A stretch of 64,000 nt of DNA from Gemmatimonas aurantiaca T-27 (lineage in GTDB: Bacteria; Gemmatimonadota; Gemmatimonadetes; Gemmatimonadales; Gemmatimonadaceae). The stretch is from assembly GCF_000010305.1 (NCBI RefSeq), contig NC_012489.1:682001-746000 (forward strand), read 5' to 3'. Below, piece after piece: positions 8,488-17,925 of this stretch. The stretch's first letter is position 1. Every line of letters starts with the position of its first letter. The position numbers were made by a program, and so were the translations under genes. Below the pieces are notes generated by a model. It was not told the DNA's origin. It worked only from the letters and a program-made list of their open reading frames with translations, and did not search any database.

Positions 8488-9864
8488 ATGCCGGATACAT
8501 CGTCCAATCACCGCTCTGCCCTGCTCGCCCGTATCGAGGATCGGTCCGCCGTGATTGGCGTGATTGGCCTGGGCTACGTCGGCCTGCCGCTCGCCATGGA
8601 GTTCGTGCACGCGGGCTTCCGGGTCATCGGGTATGACGTGAGTGCACGGGTCGTGGATCTGCTGATGGGTGGACAGTCACACATTCAGGATGTGCCAGGC
8701 GCGCAGGTGCAGGCGGCGGTGGCCAGCGGCAGCTTTGTCGCCACCACGCTGGAAGACCGGCTCGGCGAGTGTGATGCCATTTCGATCGCGGTGCCCACGC
8801 CATTGTCCAAGACGCGTGACCCGGACATGGCGTATGTGTTGAGCGCCGCCGATGCGATCGCGCGTCAGGCGCATCCGGGGCTCTGCGTCGTGCTGGAGAG
8901 CACCACGTATCCGGGTACGACGCGGGAACTGTTGCAGCCGCGACTCGAAGCCAAAGGCCTGACCGTGGGCCAGGACATCTTCGTGGCGTTCAGCCCCGAG
9001 CGCGTGGACCCGGGCAACGCGGTGTATCACACGAAGAACACACCCAAGGTCGTTGGTGGTATCACGCCCGCCTGTGTGGAGGTGGCCTCGGCGTTGTATG
9101 CGAGCTGCATCGACACCGTGGTGCCGGTGTCATCGCCGGAGGCGGCGGAGCTCGTGAAGCTGCTCGAGAACACGTTCCGGGCGGTGAACATCGGCCTGGT
9201 GAACGAAATCGCGATCATGTGTGACAAGCTGGGTGTGAACGTCTGGGAAGTCATCGATGCGGCGGCCACCAAGCCGTTTGGGTTCATGAAGTTCACCCCG
9301 GGCCCTGGCATCGGGGGACACTGCATTCCGCTCGATCCGCACTACCTCGCCTGGAAGATGCGCACGCTGAACTACAAGACGCGCTTCATCGACCTCGCCA
9401 GCGAGATCAATTCGCACATGCCCGAGTGGGTGGTGGCACGCGCCGCCTCGTCACTCAATGATGTGAGCAAGGCCGTGCGTGGCAGTCGGGTGTTGGTACT
9501 CGGTGTGGCCTACAAGCGGGACATCGATGATGTGCGTGAGAGCCCGGCACTGGATGTGATCCGTCTCCTCGAAGGACGTGGAGCCGAGGTGCAGTACCAT
9601 GATCCATTTGTGCACGAGTTCCGCGAGGACGGGCATGTGTACCGCTCGGTGCCACTCACTGCTGACCTGCTGGCGACGGTGGACGCTGTGGTCATCATCA
9701 CCGACCACAAGAGCATGGACTATCAGTTGGTGGTCGACCACGCGTCACTGATTCTCGATACCCGCAACATTACCGCCGGCCTCAAGCCGGGGCGGGCACG
9801 CATCCGAAGCCTGGCTGATGTGGATGACGGGCGCTATGAACGGCGTCGCACACCGCGCAACTGA
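8488..9864 (+). CDS. wbpA: UDP-N-acetylglucosamine 6-dehydrogenase-like nucleotide-sugar dehydrogenase
   Basis: 458 residues. An N-terminal NAD-binding Rossmann fold (GVIGLGYVGLPLA) is followed by the central helical domain (NTFRAVNIGLVNEIA). The catalytic Cys lies in GPGIGGHCIPLDPHYLAWK, and the C-terminal UDP-binding domain starts near VLVLGVAYKRDIDDVRESPA. The FGFMKFTPGPGIGGHCIPLDP context resembles WbpA-type enzymes, which oxidise UDP-GlcNAc to the uronic acid. With the WecB-like epimerase encoded next door, UDP-ManNAc is an alternative substrate. ATG 8488 is chosen over a TTG at 8455 because homologues start close to the Rossmann fold; no clear ribosome-binding site is visible. Likely role: uronic-acid precursor for the exopolysaccharide. 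Confidence 0.9.
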   Translation: MPDTSSNHRSALLARIEDRSAVIGVIGLGYVGLPLAMEFVHAGFRVIGYDVSARVVDLLMGGQSHIQDVPGAQVQAAVASGSFVATTLEDRLGECDAISIAVPTPLSKTRDPDMAYVLSAADAIARQAHPGLCVVLESTTYPGTTRELLQPRLEAKGLTVGQDIFVAFSPERVDPGNAVYHTKNTPKVVGGITPACVEVASALYASCIDTVVPVSSPEAAELVKLLENTFRAVNIGLVNEIAIMCDKLGVNVWEVIDAAATKPFGFMKFTPGPGIGGHCIPLDPHYLAWKMRTLNYKTRFIDLASEINSHMPEWVVARAASSLNDVSKAVRGSRVLVLGVAYKRDIDDVRESPALDVIRLLEGRGAEVQYHDPFVHEFREDGHVYRSVPLTADLLATVDAVVIITDHKSMDYQLVVDHASLILDTRNITAGLKPGRARIRSLADVDDGRYERRRTPRN

Positions 9865-9886
9865 CCGCTCGTCTTGACTGCTTTCT

Positions 9887-9936
9887 GCAAACGCGCCGCA
9901 CCGGACTCTGAATCGGATGCGGCGCGTTTGCGTTTT
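9887..9936. terminator. Bidirectional terminator between wbpA-like and wecB genes
   Basis: Arms GCAAACGCGCCGCA (9887-9900) and its complement (9918-9931) are perfect over 14 bp. The plus strand continues GTTTT. It separates two convergent stops (9864 and 9936). Confidence 0.85.
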
Positions 9937-10997
9937 CAGGGACGTGCCGCGAGAGCGGCTGCGACACGCTCTCCTGCTTTGCCATCCCACCCCGCAGGAC
10001 GTCGCGGCGGATCTGCACGCTGGGCACCACGCACGAGTGCGGCGAGCGTCGACAGATCGTGCACCAGTTGGTTGGTGCCCTCCACAACGGTGATTGGGCG
10101 CTCAGTGTTGGGGCGCAGCGTGAAACACGGAATGCCCAGCGCCGTGGTTTCCTCCTGCAGGCCACCGGAATCGGTGACCACGGCATGGGCATGCCGTACG
10201 AGATCGAGCATTTCGAAGTACGCGATCGGATCGCCGAGCTGGATGCGCCCGAGATCGATTCCGAGCTGCTTCAACTGTTGCTGGGTGCGTGGGTGGGCAG
10301 GGAAGAACACCTGGCGTTCTTCCGCCAGCAGCGCGAGTTCGGCGCACACCGTGCGCAGCCGCTCCGGATCATCGACATTGGATGGCCGGTGCAACGTGAC
10401 GACAATGTGAGAGCCGTCGGCACCCTGGCGATGCGCGTAGTTGGTTTCGGCTGCACGATCGAGTGAGGCAAACAGCGTGTCGATCATGACATTGCCCACA
10501 AACACGATCTCGCTGGCCGGTTCACCTTCGTTCAACAGCGTCGCTTCTGCGTCGACCGATGGAGTGAGCAGCAGATTGGCGAGACGGTCGGTCACCAGGC
10601 GATTGATCTCTTCCGGCATGCCACGATCGTTGCTGCGAAGCCCGGCTTCGACGTGGGCGATGCGCACGCCGAGTTTGGCCGCGACAATGGCGGTGGCCAT
10701 GGTCGAATTGACGTCGCCATACACCACCAGCCAGTCCGGATTGTGCTCCAGCAGCACCGGTTCAAAGCGTTCGATGATCCGCGCTGTTTGCGCCGCATGG
10801 CTTCCCGAGCCGACCTCCAGATTGACATCTGGCTCCGGAATCCCGAGATCCCGGAAGAAGCTGGCCGACATGGCTTCGTCGTAGTGCTGGCCGGTGTGCA
10901 CGATAATCTGGTCCAGCCCGATGGCGCGGGCGGCGCGATGCACGGGGGCGAGCTTGGGGAAATTCGGCCTGGCGCCGACGATGTGAAGCAGCTTCAA
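9936..10997 (-). CDS. wecB: UDP-N-acetylglucosamine 2-epimerase (non-hydrolysing)
   Basis: 353 residues, the full family length. Family motifs: GARPNFPKLAP at the N-terminus, VYGDVNSTMA, HVEAGLRSNDRGMPEEINR, TLHRPSNVDD, and VTDSGGLQEE with TLRPNTERP near the C-terminus. The enzyme interconverts UDP-GlcNAc and UDP-ManNAc in the cytoplasm, feeding surface-polysaccharide synthesis. The start is a TTG at 10997 placed at the conserved N-terminus; there is no clear ribosome-binding site. It is convergent with the dehydrogenase gene, so the two share a locus but not an operon. Confidence 0.95.
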   Translation of the reverse strand: MKLLHIVGARPNFPKLAPVHRAARAIGLDQIIVHTGQHYDEAMSASFFRDLGIPEPDVNLEVGSGSHAAQTARIIERFEPVLLEHNPDWLVVYGDVNSTMATAIVAAKLGVRIAHVEAGLRSNDRGMPEEINRLVTDRLANLLLTPSVDAEATLLNEGEPASEIVFVGNVMIDTLFASLDRAAETNYAHRQGADGSHIVVTLHRPSNVDDPERLRTVCAELALLAEERQVFFPAHPRTQQQLKQLGIDLGRIQLGDPIAYFEMLDLVRHAHAVVTDSGGLQEETTALGIPCFTLRPNTERPITVVEGTNQLVHDLSTLAALVRGAQRADPPRRPAGWDGKAGERVAAALAARP

Positions 10998-11364
10998 GGG
11001 GCACTCGCTGGAAAGAGTCAGTCGAGGTTGATACTAACGAAGGAACGTTTGCCGTGGCTCCACGGCAGCACCTTAGGCCGTGGACGCGCGGTTGTCGCGA
11101 TCGTAAGAAAGATCACAAAACTTGTCTTTATGCGGGGCGTCGAGGCGACGGGCATTGTGGCGCACGCGCATCATGCGGCCGGGAGGCACACGCCGGTGGA
11201 GCGCTGAGCCTGTGACATCCCGGCGTGGGGTGGCGTCCTATGCCTTGCAGAGGCCGGCGAAGTGGAAATCTGCTTGTGGCCGGCTTCTTGCGAAGGGAAT
11301 GGTCAGTCAGAGACCTTCAATGCTTGCCGAAGCCGGCAACATACATCGAGCGACGTAAGACCCT
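10998..11364. other. 367-bp gene-free region between wecB and the sugar-transferase gene
   Basis: No convincing ORF. Two short hairpins are visible: arms GCCGTGG/CCACGGC at 11051-11066, and TTGCCG/CGGCAA at 11324-11339 just upstream of the next start. It must hold the divergent promoters of both flanking genes; I could not pin their boxes. Confidence 0.6.
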
Positions 11365-12147
11365 ATGGCAACCTCCACTGCCTACACAGATCTGGTAACG
11401 GATATCCGCACGGCTCGGCGTGTCGCTGAGCCCGGAAGCCGCACCCCTGCTCGTGCTGCGACCACTGCTGACAATGGACTGGGTGATGGGTTCGAGCCGC
11501 GCTCCCGGAGCGAGCTGATCTCCCGTGCGTTCAATGTGGCGTTGGCGCTGATTCTGCTGGTGCTTTCGGCGCCGGTCATGCTCGTGGCGGCGCTGCTGGT
11601 GCGGCTGACGTCACGCGGCCCGGTACTGTATACGCAGGTCCGCGTGGGAATTGATCGTCGCTGGACACGCAGTCGCGCACTGAACGAACGCCGCCGCGAA
11701 GACCTTGGTGGCGCGCCTTTCACGATCTACAAGTTCCGCTCCATGCGGGTGGACGCGGAAGTGAATGGTCAGGCCGTGTGGGCCAAGAAAGACGACGATC
11801 GGGTCACGTCGATGGGCCGTTTCATGCGCAAGACGCGTATCGACGAACTGCCGCAGTTGTTCAATGTGCTGAAGGGCGACATGAACATCGTTGGGCCGCG
11901 TCCGGAGCGTCCGAGCATCTTTGTTCGTCTGCGCGAGCAGATCGATGAGTATCCGGTACGGCAGCGTGTGAAGCCGGGCATTACCGGCCTGGCGCAGATC
12001 TCCAATCCGTACGATCAGTGCCTCGACGATGTGCGCCGCAAGGTGGCGTTCGACATCGAGTACATGCGCACCCAGTCGCTCGGTGAAGACCTGCGCATCA
12101 TGCTGAAGACGTTCCCCGTGATGCTGATGCGCATCGGCGGCTGGTAA
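11365..12147 (+). CDS. Phosphoglycosyl (sugar) transferase for polysaccharide priming
   Basis: 260 residues. A hydrophilic N-terminal 50 residues are followed by one membrane segment (VALALILLVLSAPVMLVAAL) and the bacterial sugar-transferase domain: YKFRSM (about 123), DELPQLFNVLKGDMNIVGPRPERP and the KPGITGLAQI region. This is the monotopic phosphoglycosyl transferase fold (PglC/WbaP C-terminal type), which transfers a sugar-1-phosphate to undecaprenyl phosphate at the inner membrane and starts repeat-unit assembly. It lacks the extra helices of WbaP/WcaJ. The surrounding wecB and dehydrogenase genes make it the likely initiating enzyme of this exopolysaccharide. Its stop directly abuts the convergent VWA gene. 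Confidence 0.93.
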   Translation: MATSTAYTDLVTDIRTARRVAEPGSRTPARAATTADNGLGDGFEPRSRSELISRAFNVALALILLVLSAPVMLVAALLVRLTSRGPVLYTQVRVGIDRRWTRSRALNERRREDLGGAPFTIYKFRSMRVDAEVNGQAVWAKKDDDRVTSMGRFMRKTRIDELPQLFNVLKGDMNIVGPRPERPSIFVRLREQIDEYPVRQRVKPGITGLAQISNPYDQCLDDVRRKVAFDIEYMRTQSLGEDLRIMLKTFPVMLMRIGGW

Positions 12148-13422
12148 TCAGCGCACCCGGCTCGTCTTTTTCTTCAGGAAGTCCATCAGCACGAACTGGC
12201 CGAGGCTCATCGTGTTGGTGAAGTAGGCCTTGCCGCGACTGATCTCGCTGACCCGCTTCACGAATTCCACCAGCGCACGATCGCGGGCCAGCATGAACGT
12301 ATTGATCATGATGCCGCTCTTGCGACACGCGGCCACCTCGCGCAGGGTCTCGCCGATCACATGGCCGTCGAGACCCATCGAGTTTTTGTAGACCTGCCCG
12401 TCAGGCATGGTCAACGCCGAGGGTTTGCCGTCGGTGATCATGATGATCTGGCGCATGTCTTTCTTCTGCGCCAGCAGTAAACGCCGGGCCAGTTTGAGCC
12501 CTTCGGCCGTGTTGGTGTGATACGGCCCGACTTGCGCCATGGCCAGCGTTTCGATCGGGATCTCCTCGGCGCTGTCATGAAACAGCACCACACGGATCGT
12601 ATCGCCAGGGAACTGCGTGCGAATGAGATGTGTGAGGGCGAGCGCCACCTTCTTGGCGGGTGTAAAGCGGTCCTCGCCGTACAGAATCATGGAGTGCGAA
12701 GTGTCGAGCATCAGTACCGTTGCGCAGCTCGAACGATATTCACTCTGTCGCACCATCAGATCTCCGTAGTCGAGATCGATGGGCACGTCGAGTGAACCGG
12801 TACGGGCCAGTGCATTCGCCAACGTGGCTGGTACATCGAGATTGAGCGAATCGCCGAATTCGTACGGCTTGCTCCACGCATCACTCTCCACACCGGTGGC
12901 CAATTGCGGTGTGTCGTGATTGCCGATGCTGGATTTGCCCAATGAGCCGAGCAGGTGGCGCAACGTCTTGAAGCCCAGGAAGTCGATGCCCTTGCCTGTG
13001 AGATTGAACTGCACGTCGCGGGCGGCGGCCTGAGACAGTGAGCCTTTGCCGGTCACCGGTTGATGGCCGGTAGGAACCTGTCCTGTGCTTTCCATCGAAA
13101 GGAACCCGTCTTCGACCAGGCGTTGCACCAGTCCATCGAGCAACTGCGCGAGCTTCTCTTCGGAGACTTCGTCGCCTTCGCCCCGGAGGGCTTTGAGAAT
13201 ATCCGGGGTGAGCTGGCCGCTCTCGATCAGTGCCTGGAGAATGGCTTCCTGGAGCCCGCCCACGGAGCGGTCGGGCTCATCACCCGGATCTCCCCAATAG
13301 CCCTCGCTGCCGCCGGCAAAACCGGATTGCAGCAGGAAGTCCGCCAGTTGGTCGAGCAGCGCTTGCAGGTCGACCGCGTCCGCGAGCTGCGGATTGAACT
13401 TCGTGTAGGTGTGGAAGCGCAT
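12148..13422 (-). CDS. VWA-domain protein, probable partner of a ChlI/MoxR-type ATPase
   Basis: 424 residues, no signal peptide. The N-terminal half is acidic and helical with no recognised domain. The C-terminal von Willebrand A domain carries the MIDAS motif DTSHSM (about 240) and later the metal-site threonine and ITDGKP aspartate. Cytosolic VWA proteins of this type act with MoxR or magnesium-chelatase I-like AAA+ ATPases to remodel a target or insert a metal. The matching ATPase is encoded at 20987-22435 on the same strand, separated by PEP-CTERM, MFS and receptor genes. The target is unknown. The gene ends flush against the convergent sugar-transferase gene. Confidence 0.85.
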   Translation of the reverse strand: MRFHTYTKFNPQLADAVDLQALLDQLADFLLQSGFAGGSEGYWGDPGDEPDRSVGGLQEAILQALIESGQLTPDILKALRGEGDEVSEEKLAQLLDGLVQRLVEDGFLSMESTGQVPTGHQPVTGKGSLSQAAARDVQFNLTGKGIDFLGFKTLRHLLGSLGKSSIGNHDTPQLATGVESDAWSKPYEFGDSLNLDVPATLANALARTGSLDVPIDLDYGDLMVRQSEYRSSCATVLMLDTSHSMILYGEDRFTPAKKVALALTHLIRTQFPGDTIRVVLFHDSAEEIPIETLAMAQVGPYHTNTAEGLKLARRLLLAQKKDMRQIIMITDGKPSALTMPDGQVYKNSMGLDGHVIGETLREVAACRKSGIMINTFMLARDRALVEFVKRVSEISRGKAYFTNTMSLGQFVLMDFLKKKTSRVR

Positions 13423-13693
13423 AGGAGCCCCGAGAGGGAGGATTGAACTATGGGGAGGGGCGCGAAGGCTTCACAAGCGACAGGGCGAACTTCGGTGCTG
13501 GTGTTGCGTCGACGCTGCAGTGTCTGTTGCGACGACGATCAATATTTCACTATCGGTAAATGCGATTTTATGATGTTGTTGTAGTTAAACGACTTAGCCG
13601 TTGTGATGTTTGTCTTTTTTCGCGGCCCGGAATGTGCTGTAATCGGACGCAAGTCTTACATCCTTGGTACCACCTTTCTCCAGGCACGCGTCA
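13423..13693. other. A/T-rich leader region before a PEP-CTERM gene
   Basis: About 270 bp without an ORF. From about 13540 to 13640 it is much richer in A/T than the surroundings (runs such as TATTTCACTATC and CTTTTTTCG). Promoter elements for the plus-strand gene at 13694 and the minus-strand VWA gene are expected here. I found no riboswitch pattern. Confidence 0.5.
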
Positions 13694-14467
13694 ATGTTGA
13701 GTTTCCGTTCAAAGAGTCTTGTGGCTGCGTTCGGCGCGTTGGCGTTGGGTGCGACGGATGTGCAGGCGCAGTTCTACCGCAGCGGTGAGCAGACGACTGG
13801 TGTGTGCGCGGGTGGATACACGGTCTGTGATCTGAACTGGACGGTGCAGTGGTTCGGACTGTCCGGCGGCTTCACCAACGGTGGCGCGCACGAAGCGGCC
13901 ATCATCACCAACCCGCCAAGCGGCGGCGGTGCGGCTGGCCCGTGGGCGCCGAACATTCCCGGTGTGCAGCAGTGGATCGGCGCGGCCAATGGTGCCACGC
14001 TTCCGGTGAACACGGGCAATGGCGTCAGCAACTACCGCTACTTCTTCCAGACCACGTTCGAGCAGCTCGTCTCGGGTGTGGTGGACTTCGGGATCGGCTG
14101 GGACAACCAGCTCGTGGGTGCGTGGGTCGGCGGTGCGATCCAGGGTGATGGCACGTTCTCGGGCGGCACGTCGTTGCTGCCGGGCGTTGGCATCGGCTCC
14201 CCGTACCAGAGCGGCAAGAGCGGTTTCTGCCGCGCTGATGGTGTCTTCCCGGAAGCGCAGCACCCGAACTGTGTTCTGAACCTCTCGTTGTTCGTCAACG
14301 CCGGTGAAAACGCAGTGCTCACCTTTGCCATCGAAGGCGACGGGACCACCGATGGTTTGCTGGTCGGCAGCTCGTACTCGACGGTGCCGGAGCCCAGCAC
14401 CTACGCCCTGATGATCGCCGGTCTGGCGGCCATGGGTGTGGTCGCTCGCCGTCGTCGTCGCGCCTGA
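13694..14467 (+). CDS. PEP-CTERM sorting-domain protein, unknown function
   Basis: 257 residues. The start at 13694 gives a standard signal peptide (LVAAFGALALGATDVQAQ); the frame is open to 13664 without a better start. The mature part is rich in Gly, Asn, Trp and aromatic residues (WTVQWFGLSGGF, YFFQTTFEQL), which suggests a beta-sandwich. Four Cys residues could form two disulfides. The tail is VPEPSTYALMIAGLAAM followed by RRRRRA, the exosortase sorting signal. The protein should be exported, processed and released or anchored at the surface within the exopolysaccharide matrix. No enzymatic motif is seen, and the thioester motif of the protein at 2205-2828 is absent. Confidence 0.88.
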   Translation: MLSFRSKSLVAAFGALALGATDVQAQFYRSGEQTTGVCAGGYTVCDLNWTVQWFGLSGGFTNGGAHEAAIITNPPSGGGAAGPWAPNIPGVQQWIGAANGATLPVNTGNGVSNYRYFFQTTFEQLVSGVVDFGIGWDNQLVGAWVGGAIQGDGTFSGGTSLLPGVGIGSPYQSGKSGFCRADGVFPEAQHPNCVLNLSLFVNAGENAVLTFAIEGDGTTDGLLVGSSYSTVPEPSTYALMIAGLAAMGVVARRRRRA

Positions 14468-14491
14468 TTCCTTCGGGCAGTCCGATGACCA

Positions 14492-14521
14492 CGAGGGGTC
14501 CGCAGATATGCGGACCCCTCG
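14492..14521 (+). terminator. Terminator after PEP-CTERM gene at 13694
   Basis: Arms 14492-14504 and 14509-14521 (CGAGGGGTCCGCA and its complement) with loop GATA form a perfect 13-bp stem. It starts 24 bases after the stop. Confidence 0.8.
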
Positions 14522-14608
14522 TTGCGTATACGCCAGCGGTAGCCGGCGGGCGTCGGTCACCGTTGGCGTGGTACCCACCGCATCGTCGCAACCGGCTACA
14601 CTCCTAGT

Positions 14609-15874
14609 GTGAGTCACGCCATCGATCCTGCTGCCAGTCGCCCGTCCAGCAACCCGTTTCGTGTGCTACGTGAGCACCGGAACTTCCGGTTGTTCTGGAC
14701 TGGGCAGACGCTGTCGTTGATTGGTACCTGGATGCAAACGATGGCGATTGGTTGGTTGGCACTCCAACTCTCCAACAGCGCCTTTGTGGTTGGGCTGGTG
14801 GCCTCCGTGAGTGCCATTCCGGTGGTCTTTCTGAGCATGCACGGCGGCGCGCTGGTGGATCATGGCAACCGTTTGCGCATCGTGCGGATCACTCAAGCCG
14901 TCTTCCTGGCGCAGGCTACGACGCTCTGGCTGATCACCCTCACCGGGCACATCTCCATTCCCTGGCTGCTCGGGCTCGCGTTCGTGCAGGGCTGCTGCAG
15001 CGCCATCGAGATCCCGGCCCGTCAGAGCCTCTTTATCCGGCTCGTGGGGCGCGACGATCTGCAGCCCGCCATTGCGCTCAATGCCAGTGGTTTCAACCTG
15101 GCAAAGATCATCGGACCGTCTATCGGTGGCCTGGTGATCAACAAGCTGGGGATCGGGTGGTGTTTCGGGCTGAACGCGATGAGCTACAGTGCGGTGCTGT
15201 GGGGGTTGGCCCGCATTCGTCTCCCCCACGAGCAGCACGTTGTGCACTCTTCGCTTCGTGAAGCGCTCGCCCAAAGTACGGGCCATGCCGTTGATGGCAT
15301 TCGCTATCTGCTGCAACCGGGATCCGTGCGGGAATTGCTCATCCTCGTCACGGCGAGTGCCATTCTCGGCGGACCGTTCCTGACGCTTGTGCCGGTGGTG
15401 GCACGTGATCAGTTGCATCTTGGCCCCGGCGGATACGGCTCGCTGCTCACCGCGGTGGGCATAGGGGGCTTGCTCGGCGCGCTGATCATCGCGGGACCAC
15501 TCACGCGCTGGAGCAGAAAGGGACGCATCATGCGTGTGGCCGCGTTCACCTTTCCGGCGGCCCTCATCGGTTTGGCGGCAGCGCAGTCGTTGCCGGTGGC
15601 CTGGTTCTGGTTGTTCGTCACCGGCATCTCGGCCATCATCTTCACCGCACTCTCCAATGGTGCGTTGCAGCTTCTGGTGGAAGATCGCTATCGCGGTCGC
15701 CTGATGGCTTTTTATGGGTTGGTGTTCATCGGGTTGTCACAGATGGTGGGCTCGCTGGCCTTGGGTGCACTCGCGCGCGCGATGACTGCGCCGCTGGCGA
15801 TTGGTGTGGCCTCATCGATCCTGTTGCTCGTCACGGGCGCCATGCGTGGGGCAGAGTTCTGGAGGCGGGTGTGA
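14609..15874 (+). CDS. MFS transporter, MFS_3 / EntS-like exporter family
   Basis: 421 residues with about 12 membrane segments. The N-terminus FRVLREHRNFRLFWTGQTLSLIGTWMQ is typical of the MFS_3 (enterobactin exporter-like) group. The GTG start at 14609 lies next to the conserved N-terminus. MFS_3 proteins export siderophores or small drugs by proton antiport; the substrate here is unknown. The stop overlaps the start of the RmlB-like gene (GTGA), so the two form an operon. A link to the TonB receptor encoded further on is possible but only by proximity. Confidence 0.88.
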   Translation: MSHAIDPAASRPSSNPFRVLREHRNFRLFWTGQTLSLIGTWMQTMAIGWLALQLSNSAFVVGLVASVSAIPVVFLSMHGGALVDHGNRLRIVRITQAVFLAQATTLWLITLTGHISIPWLLGLAFVQGCCSAIEIPARQSLFIRLVGRDDLQPAIALNASGFNLAKIIGPSIGGLVINKLGIGWCFGLNAMSYSAVLWGLARIRLPHEQHVVHSSLREALAQSTGHAVDGIRYLLQPGSVRELLILVTASAILGGPFLTLVPVVARDQLHLGPGGYGSLLTAVGIGGLLGALIIAGPLTRWSRKGRIMRVAAFTFPAALIGLAAAQSLPVAWFWLFVTGISAIIFTALSNGALQLLVEDRYRGRLMAFYGLVFIGLSQMVGSLALGALARAMTAPLAIGVASSILLLVTGAMRGAEFWRRV

Positions 15875-16941
15875 GCGACACCGTGAGTAAGGCCGTCAGA
15901 CGACGGATGCTGGTGACAGGCGGCGCCGGGTTTCTGGGGGCGAACTTCGTGCGCTATTGGTCTGGCCAGCACGCCGATGATCATCTCGTGGTGTTGGATG
16001 CGCTCACCTATGCGGGCGACCGAACCCGGCTCGCGGACCTCGAAACGCGCGGCGCGATGGAGTTCGTGGTGGGGGACATCTGCGACGAGGTGTTGGTACG
16101 CGATTTGTTGGTGCAGCATCGTATCGACACCATCGTACATTTTGCCGCAGAGAGTCACGTCGATCGCAGCATCGTCGATGGTGGCCGGTTCGTGCGCACC
16201 AACGTGCTGGGCACACAGGCGTTGCTCGATGCCGCGCGGTCAGTATGGCAGGAGCGTGGAACATGGCGCAGCGGCGTGCGCTTTCATCACGTGTCCACCG
16301 ACGAAGTGTATGGGCCCCTCGCGGAGGGCGCGTCGTCATTCAACGAACGCTCTCCCTACAACCCAAGCTCGCCCTATTCGGCGAGCAAGGCCGCATCGGA
16401 TCATCTCGTGCGGGCCGCTGGCGTCACCCATGGCCTGCCGTACAGCATTTCGCACTGTGCCAACAACTATGGGCCGTTTCAGCATGCGGAGAAGCTGATT
16501 CCGTTCATGCTCAGGCAGGCTCTGCACGGATTGCCGCTGACCATCTACGGCGATGGTTTGCAGCGCCGCGAATGGCTTGCGGTGCATGATCACTGTGTGG
16601 CGCTCGACGCGATCTTGGGTGCGGATGTGGCAGGCGAGACATTCTGCATTGGTGGTGGCACGGAGCTCACCAATCTCGAGTTGGTGCATCGTCTGTGTGG
16701 CATGCTCGATGCCCGGTTCGCTGCCAATCCCGCACTGGCTGATCGGTTTCCGCTGTGTCCTGCAGCGCTTGGGGCTTCCTCTCGCACCCTGATCATACAT
16801 GTCACCGATCGGCTTGGTCACGATCGTCGGTATGCGCTGGATTCGTCAAAGCTGAGCGTGTTGACCGGCGCGACGCCTGGTGTGGTGTTTGATGAGGCGT
16901 TGGAGCGCGTGGTGGCTGCTGTGTTGAGCGATATGGCGTGA
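15871..16941 (+). CDS. rfbB: dTDP-glucose 4,6-dehydratase-like SDR enzyme
   Basis: 356 residues, extended short-chain dehydrogenase. NAD-binding GGAGFLGANFVR is near the N-terminus and HFAAESHVDRSI is characteristic of the RmlB family. The active-site motif is STDEVYG and the catalytic YSASK follows. REWLAVHDHC corresponds to the RmlB RDWLYVEDH region. RmlB converts dTDP-glucose to the 4-keto-6-deoxy sugar on the way to dTDP-rhamnose and related sugars. rmlA, rmlC and rmlD are not in the window, so a UDP-sugar substrate cannot be excluded. It is co-transcribed with the MFS gene (4-bp overlap). The symbol reflects family resemblance. Confidence 0.85.
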   Translation: MSDTVSKAVRRRMLVTGGAGFLGANFVRYWSGQHADDHLVVLDALTYAGDRTRLADLETRGAMEFVVGDICDEVLVRDLLVQHRIDTIVHFAAESHVDRSIVDGGRFVRTNVLGTQALLDAARSVWQERGTWRSGVRFHHVSTDEVYGPLAEGASSFNERSPYNPSSPYSASKAASDHLVRAAGVTHGLPYSISHCANNYGPFQHAEKLIPFMLRQALHGLPLTIYGDGLQRREWLAVHDHCVALDAILGADVAGETFCIGGGTELTNLELVHRLCGMLDARFAANPALADRFPLCPAALGASSRTLIIHVTDRLGHDRRYALDSSKLSVLTGATPGVVFDEALERVVAAVLSDMA

Positions 16942-17013
16942 GTTCCTCCATTCCCGAAGGTGAATCTGTCTCATTGTGACTGTGAGCACATTGTCCCGTG
17001 CGAGGATGTATTA

Positions 17014-17030
17014 GGGTGGGAATTCCCTGT
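17014..17030 (+). promoter_or_regulatory. Upstream motif shared with the paralogous gene at 20197
   Basis: GGGTGGGAATTCCCTGT here and GGGTGGGGATTTCCTGT at 20096-20112 differ at two of 17 positions. Both lie upstream of paralogous PEP-CTERM genes, ending 49 and 84 bases before the start codons. It may be a regulator site or a remnant of the duplication. Confidence 0.45.
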
Positions 17031-17079
17031 TGCATCGCCCACGGCGGAGCACGATGTCTCTTCAGTCTGGAGTGGGAAC

Positions 17080-17832
17080 ATGATGCGTCGGACGTACGCC
17101 GTCCTTCTTGGTTCGATCCTGTTTGCTGCACCGGCGGCAGCGCAGACCGTCCTGTTTGAGGACGATTTCAATGGTCTGTCAGAAGGTGTTCCGTACACCT
17201 CGAATTTCGTCAACTGGAATGTTGTCGGAAAAGGCGTGGACGTTGTCGCGGATGGTTATGCATCGCTCGTGAGCTGCTATGGCAGCACCGGACTCTGCGT
17301 GGATCTCGACGGCAACGCGGGTGGTGGTTCGGCCGTGGGTCCACGAGGTCTCGAAAGCAAACTGATGTACTCATTTGCGGCGGGCGATATCGCGCGCTTC
17401 GAATTCGTGGTCAGTGGCAATCAGCGCGGCTCGGCATTTCCGAACTCCATCCTGGATGACCTGCTGGTGGGATTCCGATTCTCGAATGCCGTGACTCTCT
17501 CGGATGTCGCGCTCGAGATCGTTGACTACGGAATCGAAGATCCGCAGTCGGGCGGTACGTATGGTGTGTCGGATCCGTTCGTGCTGACACTGCAGGACAT
17601 TCCGTACAACGCACTCTGGACGACATTGGCTGTTCGTTTCCAGGTGCTCGGCGCGACCGATATTGGTGTCTCGCTCACGACCCCTAGTGCCGACGACATC
17701 GGACCGCTGATCGACAACGCGGTATTCACGCGGACCTCCACTACCACCGTGCCCGAGCCGAGCACGTATGTGCTGATGGCCGCAGGATTGGCGGCGATGG
17801 CAATTGTGGCGAAGCGTCGCCGCGGGACCTGA
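17080..17832 (+). CDS. PEP-CTERM protein, paralogue of the gene at 20197
   Basis: 250 residues. ATG 17080 is preceded by a GGAG site; an ATG at 17083 is also possible. The signal peptide ends APAAA-Q. The mature N-terminus (VLFEDDFNGLSEGVPYTS) and the segment CYGSTGLCVDLDG match the protein at 20197-20898. The two Cys residues have the same six-residue spacing in both, so a conserved disulfide is likely. The tail is VPEPSTYVLMAAGLAAM followed by KRRRGT. The overall pattern suggests a jelly-roll or beta-sandwich surface domain. No catalytic motif is recognised. The two paralogues flank a TonB-dependent receptor gene. Confidence 0.88.
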   Translation: MMRRTYAVLLGSILFAAPAAAQTVLFEDDFNGLSEGVPYTSNFVNWNVVGKGVDVVADGYASLVSCYGSTGLCVDLDGNAGGGSAVGPRGLESKLMYSFAAGDIARFEFVVSGNQRGSAFPNSILDDLLVGFRFSNAVTLSDVALEIVDYGIEDPQSGGTYGVSDPFVLTLQDIPYNALWTTLAVRFQVLGATDIGVSLTTPSADDIGPLIDNAVFTRTSTTTVPEPSTYVLMAAGLAAMAIVAKRRRGT

Positions 17833-17856
17833 TTCACTCGCACAGATCATCAAAAG

Positions 17857-17888
17857 AAACGGGCCCATCATCATGATGGGCCCGTTTT
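17857..17888. terminator. Bidirectional terminator between PEP-CTERM and TonB receptor genes
   Basis: AAACGGGCCCATCAT (17857-17871) pairs with 17873-17887 and is followed by TGTTC on the plus strand and by a T-rich end on the minus strand. Both flanking genes stop towards it (17832 and 17926). Confidence 0.85.
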
Positions 17889-17925
17889 GTTCATGGTCTG
17901 CCTTTGGTCAGAACCCGTGGTCGCC

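Noticed and set aside
11233-11255. TGGC...TTGCA resembling a sigma-54 promoter
   Set aside because: The distance between GG and GC is three bases too long for a -24/-12 promoter.
13630-13693. GGACGCAAG segment recalling part of a cyclic-di-GMP riboswitch
   Set aside because: The matching upstream half with AGGGCAAACC is missing and no overall fold results.
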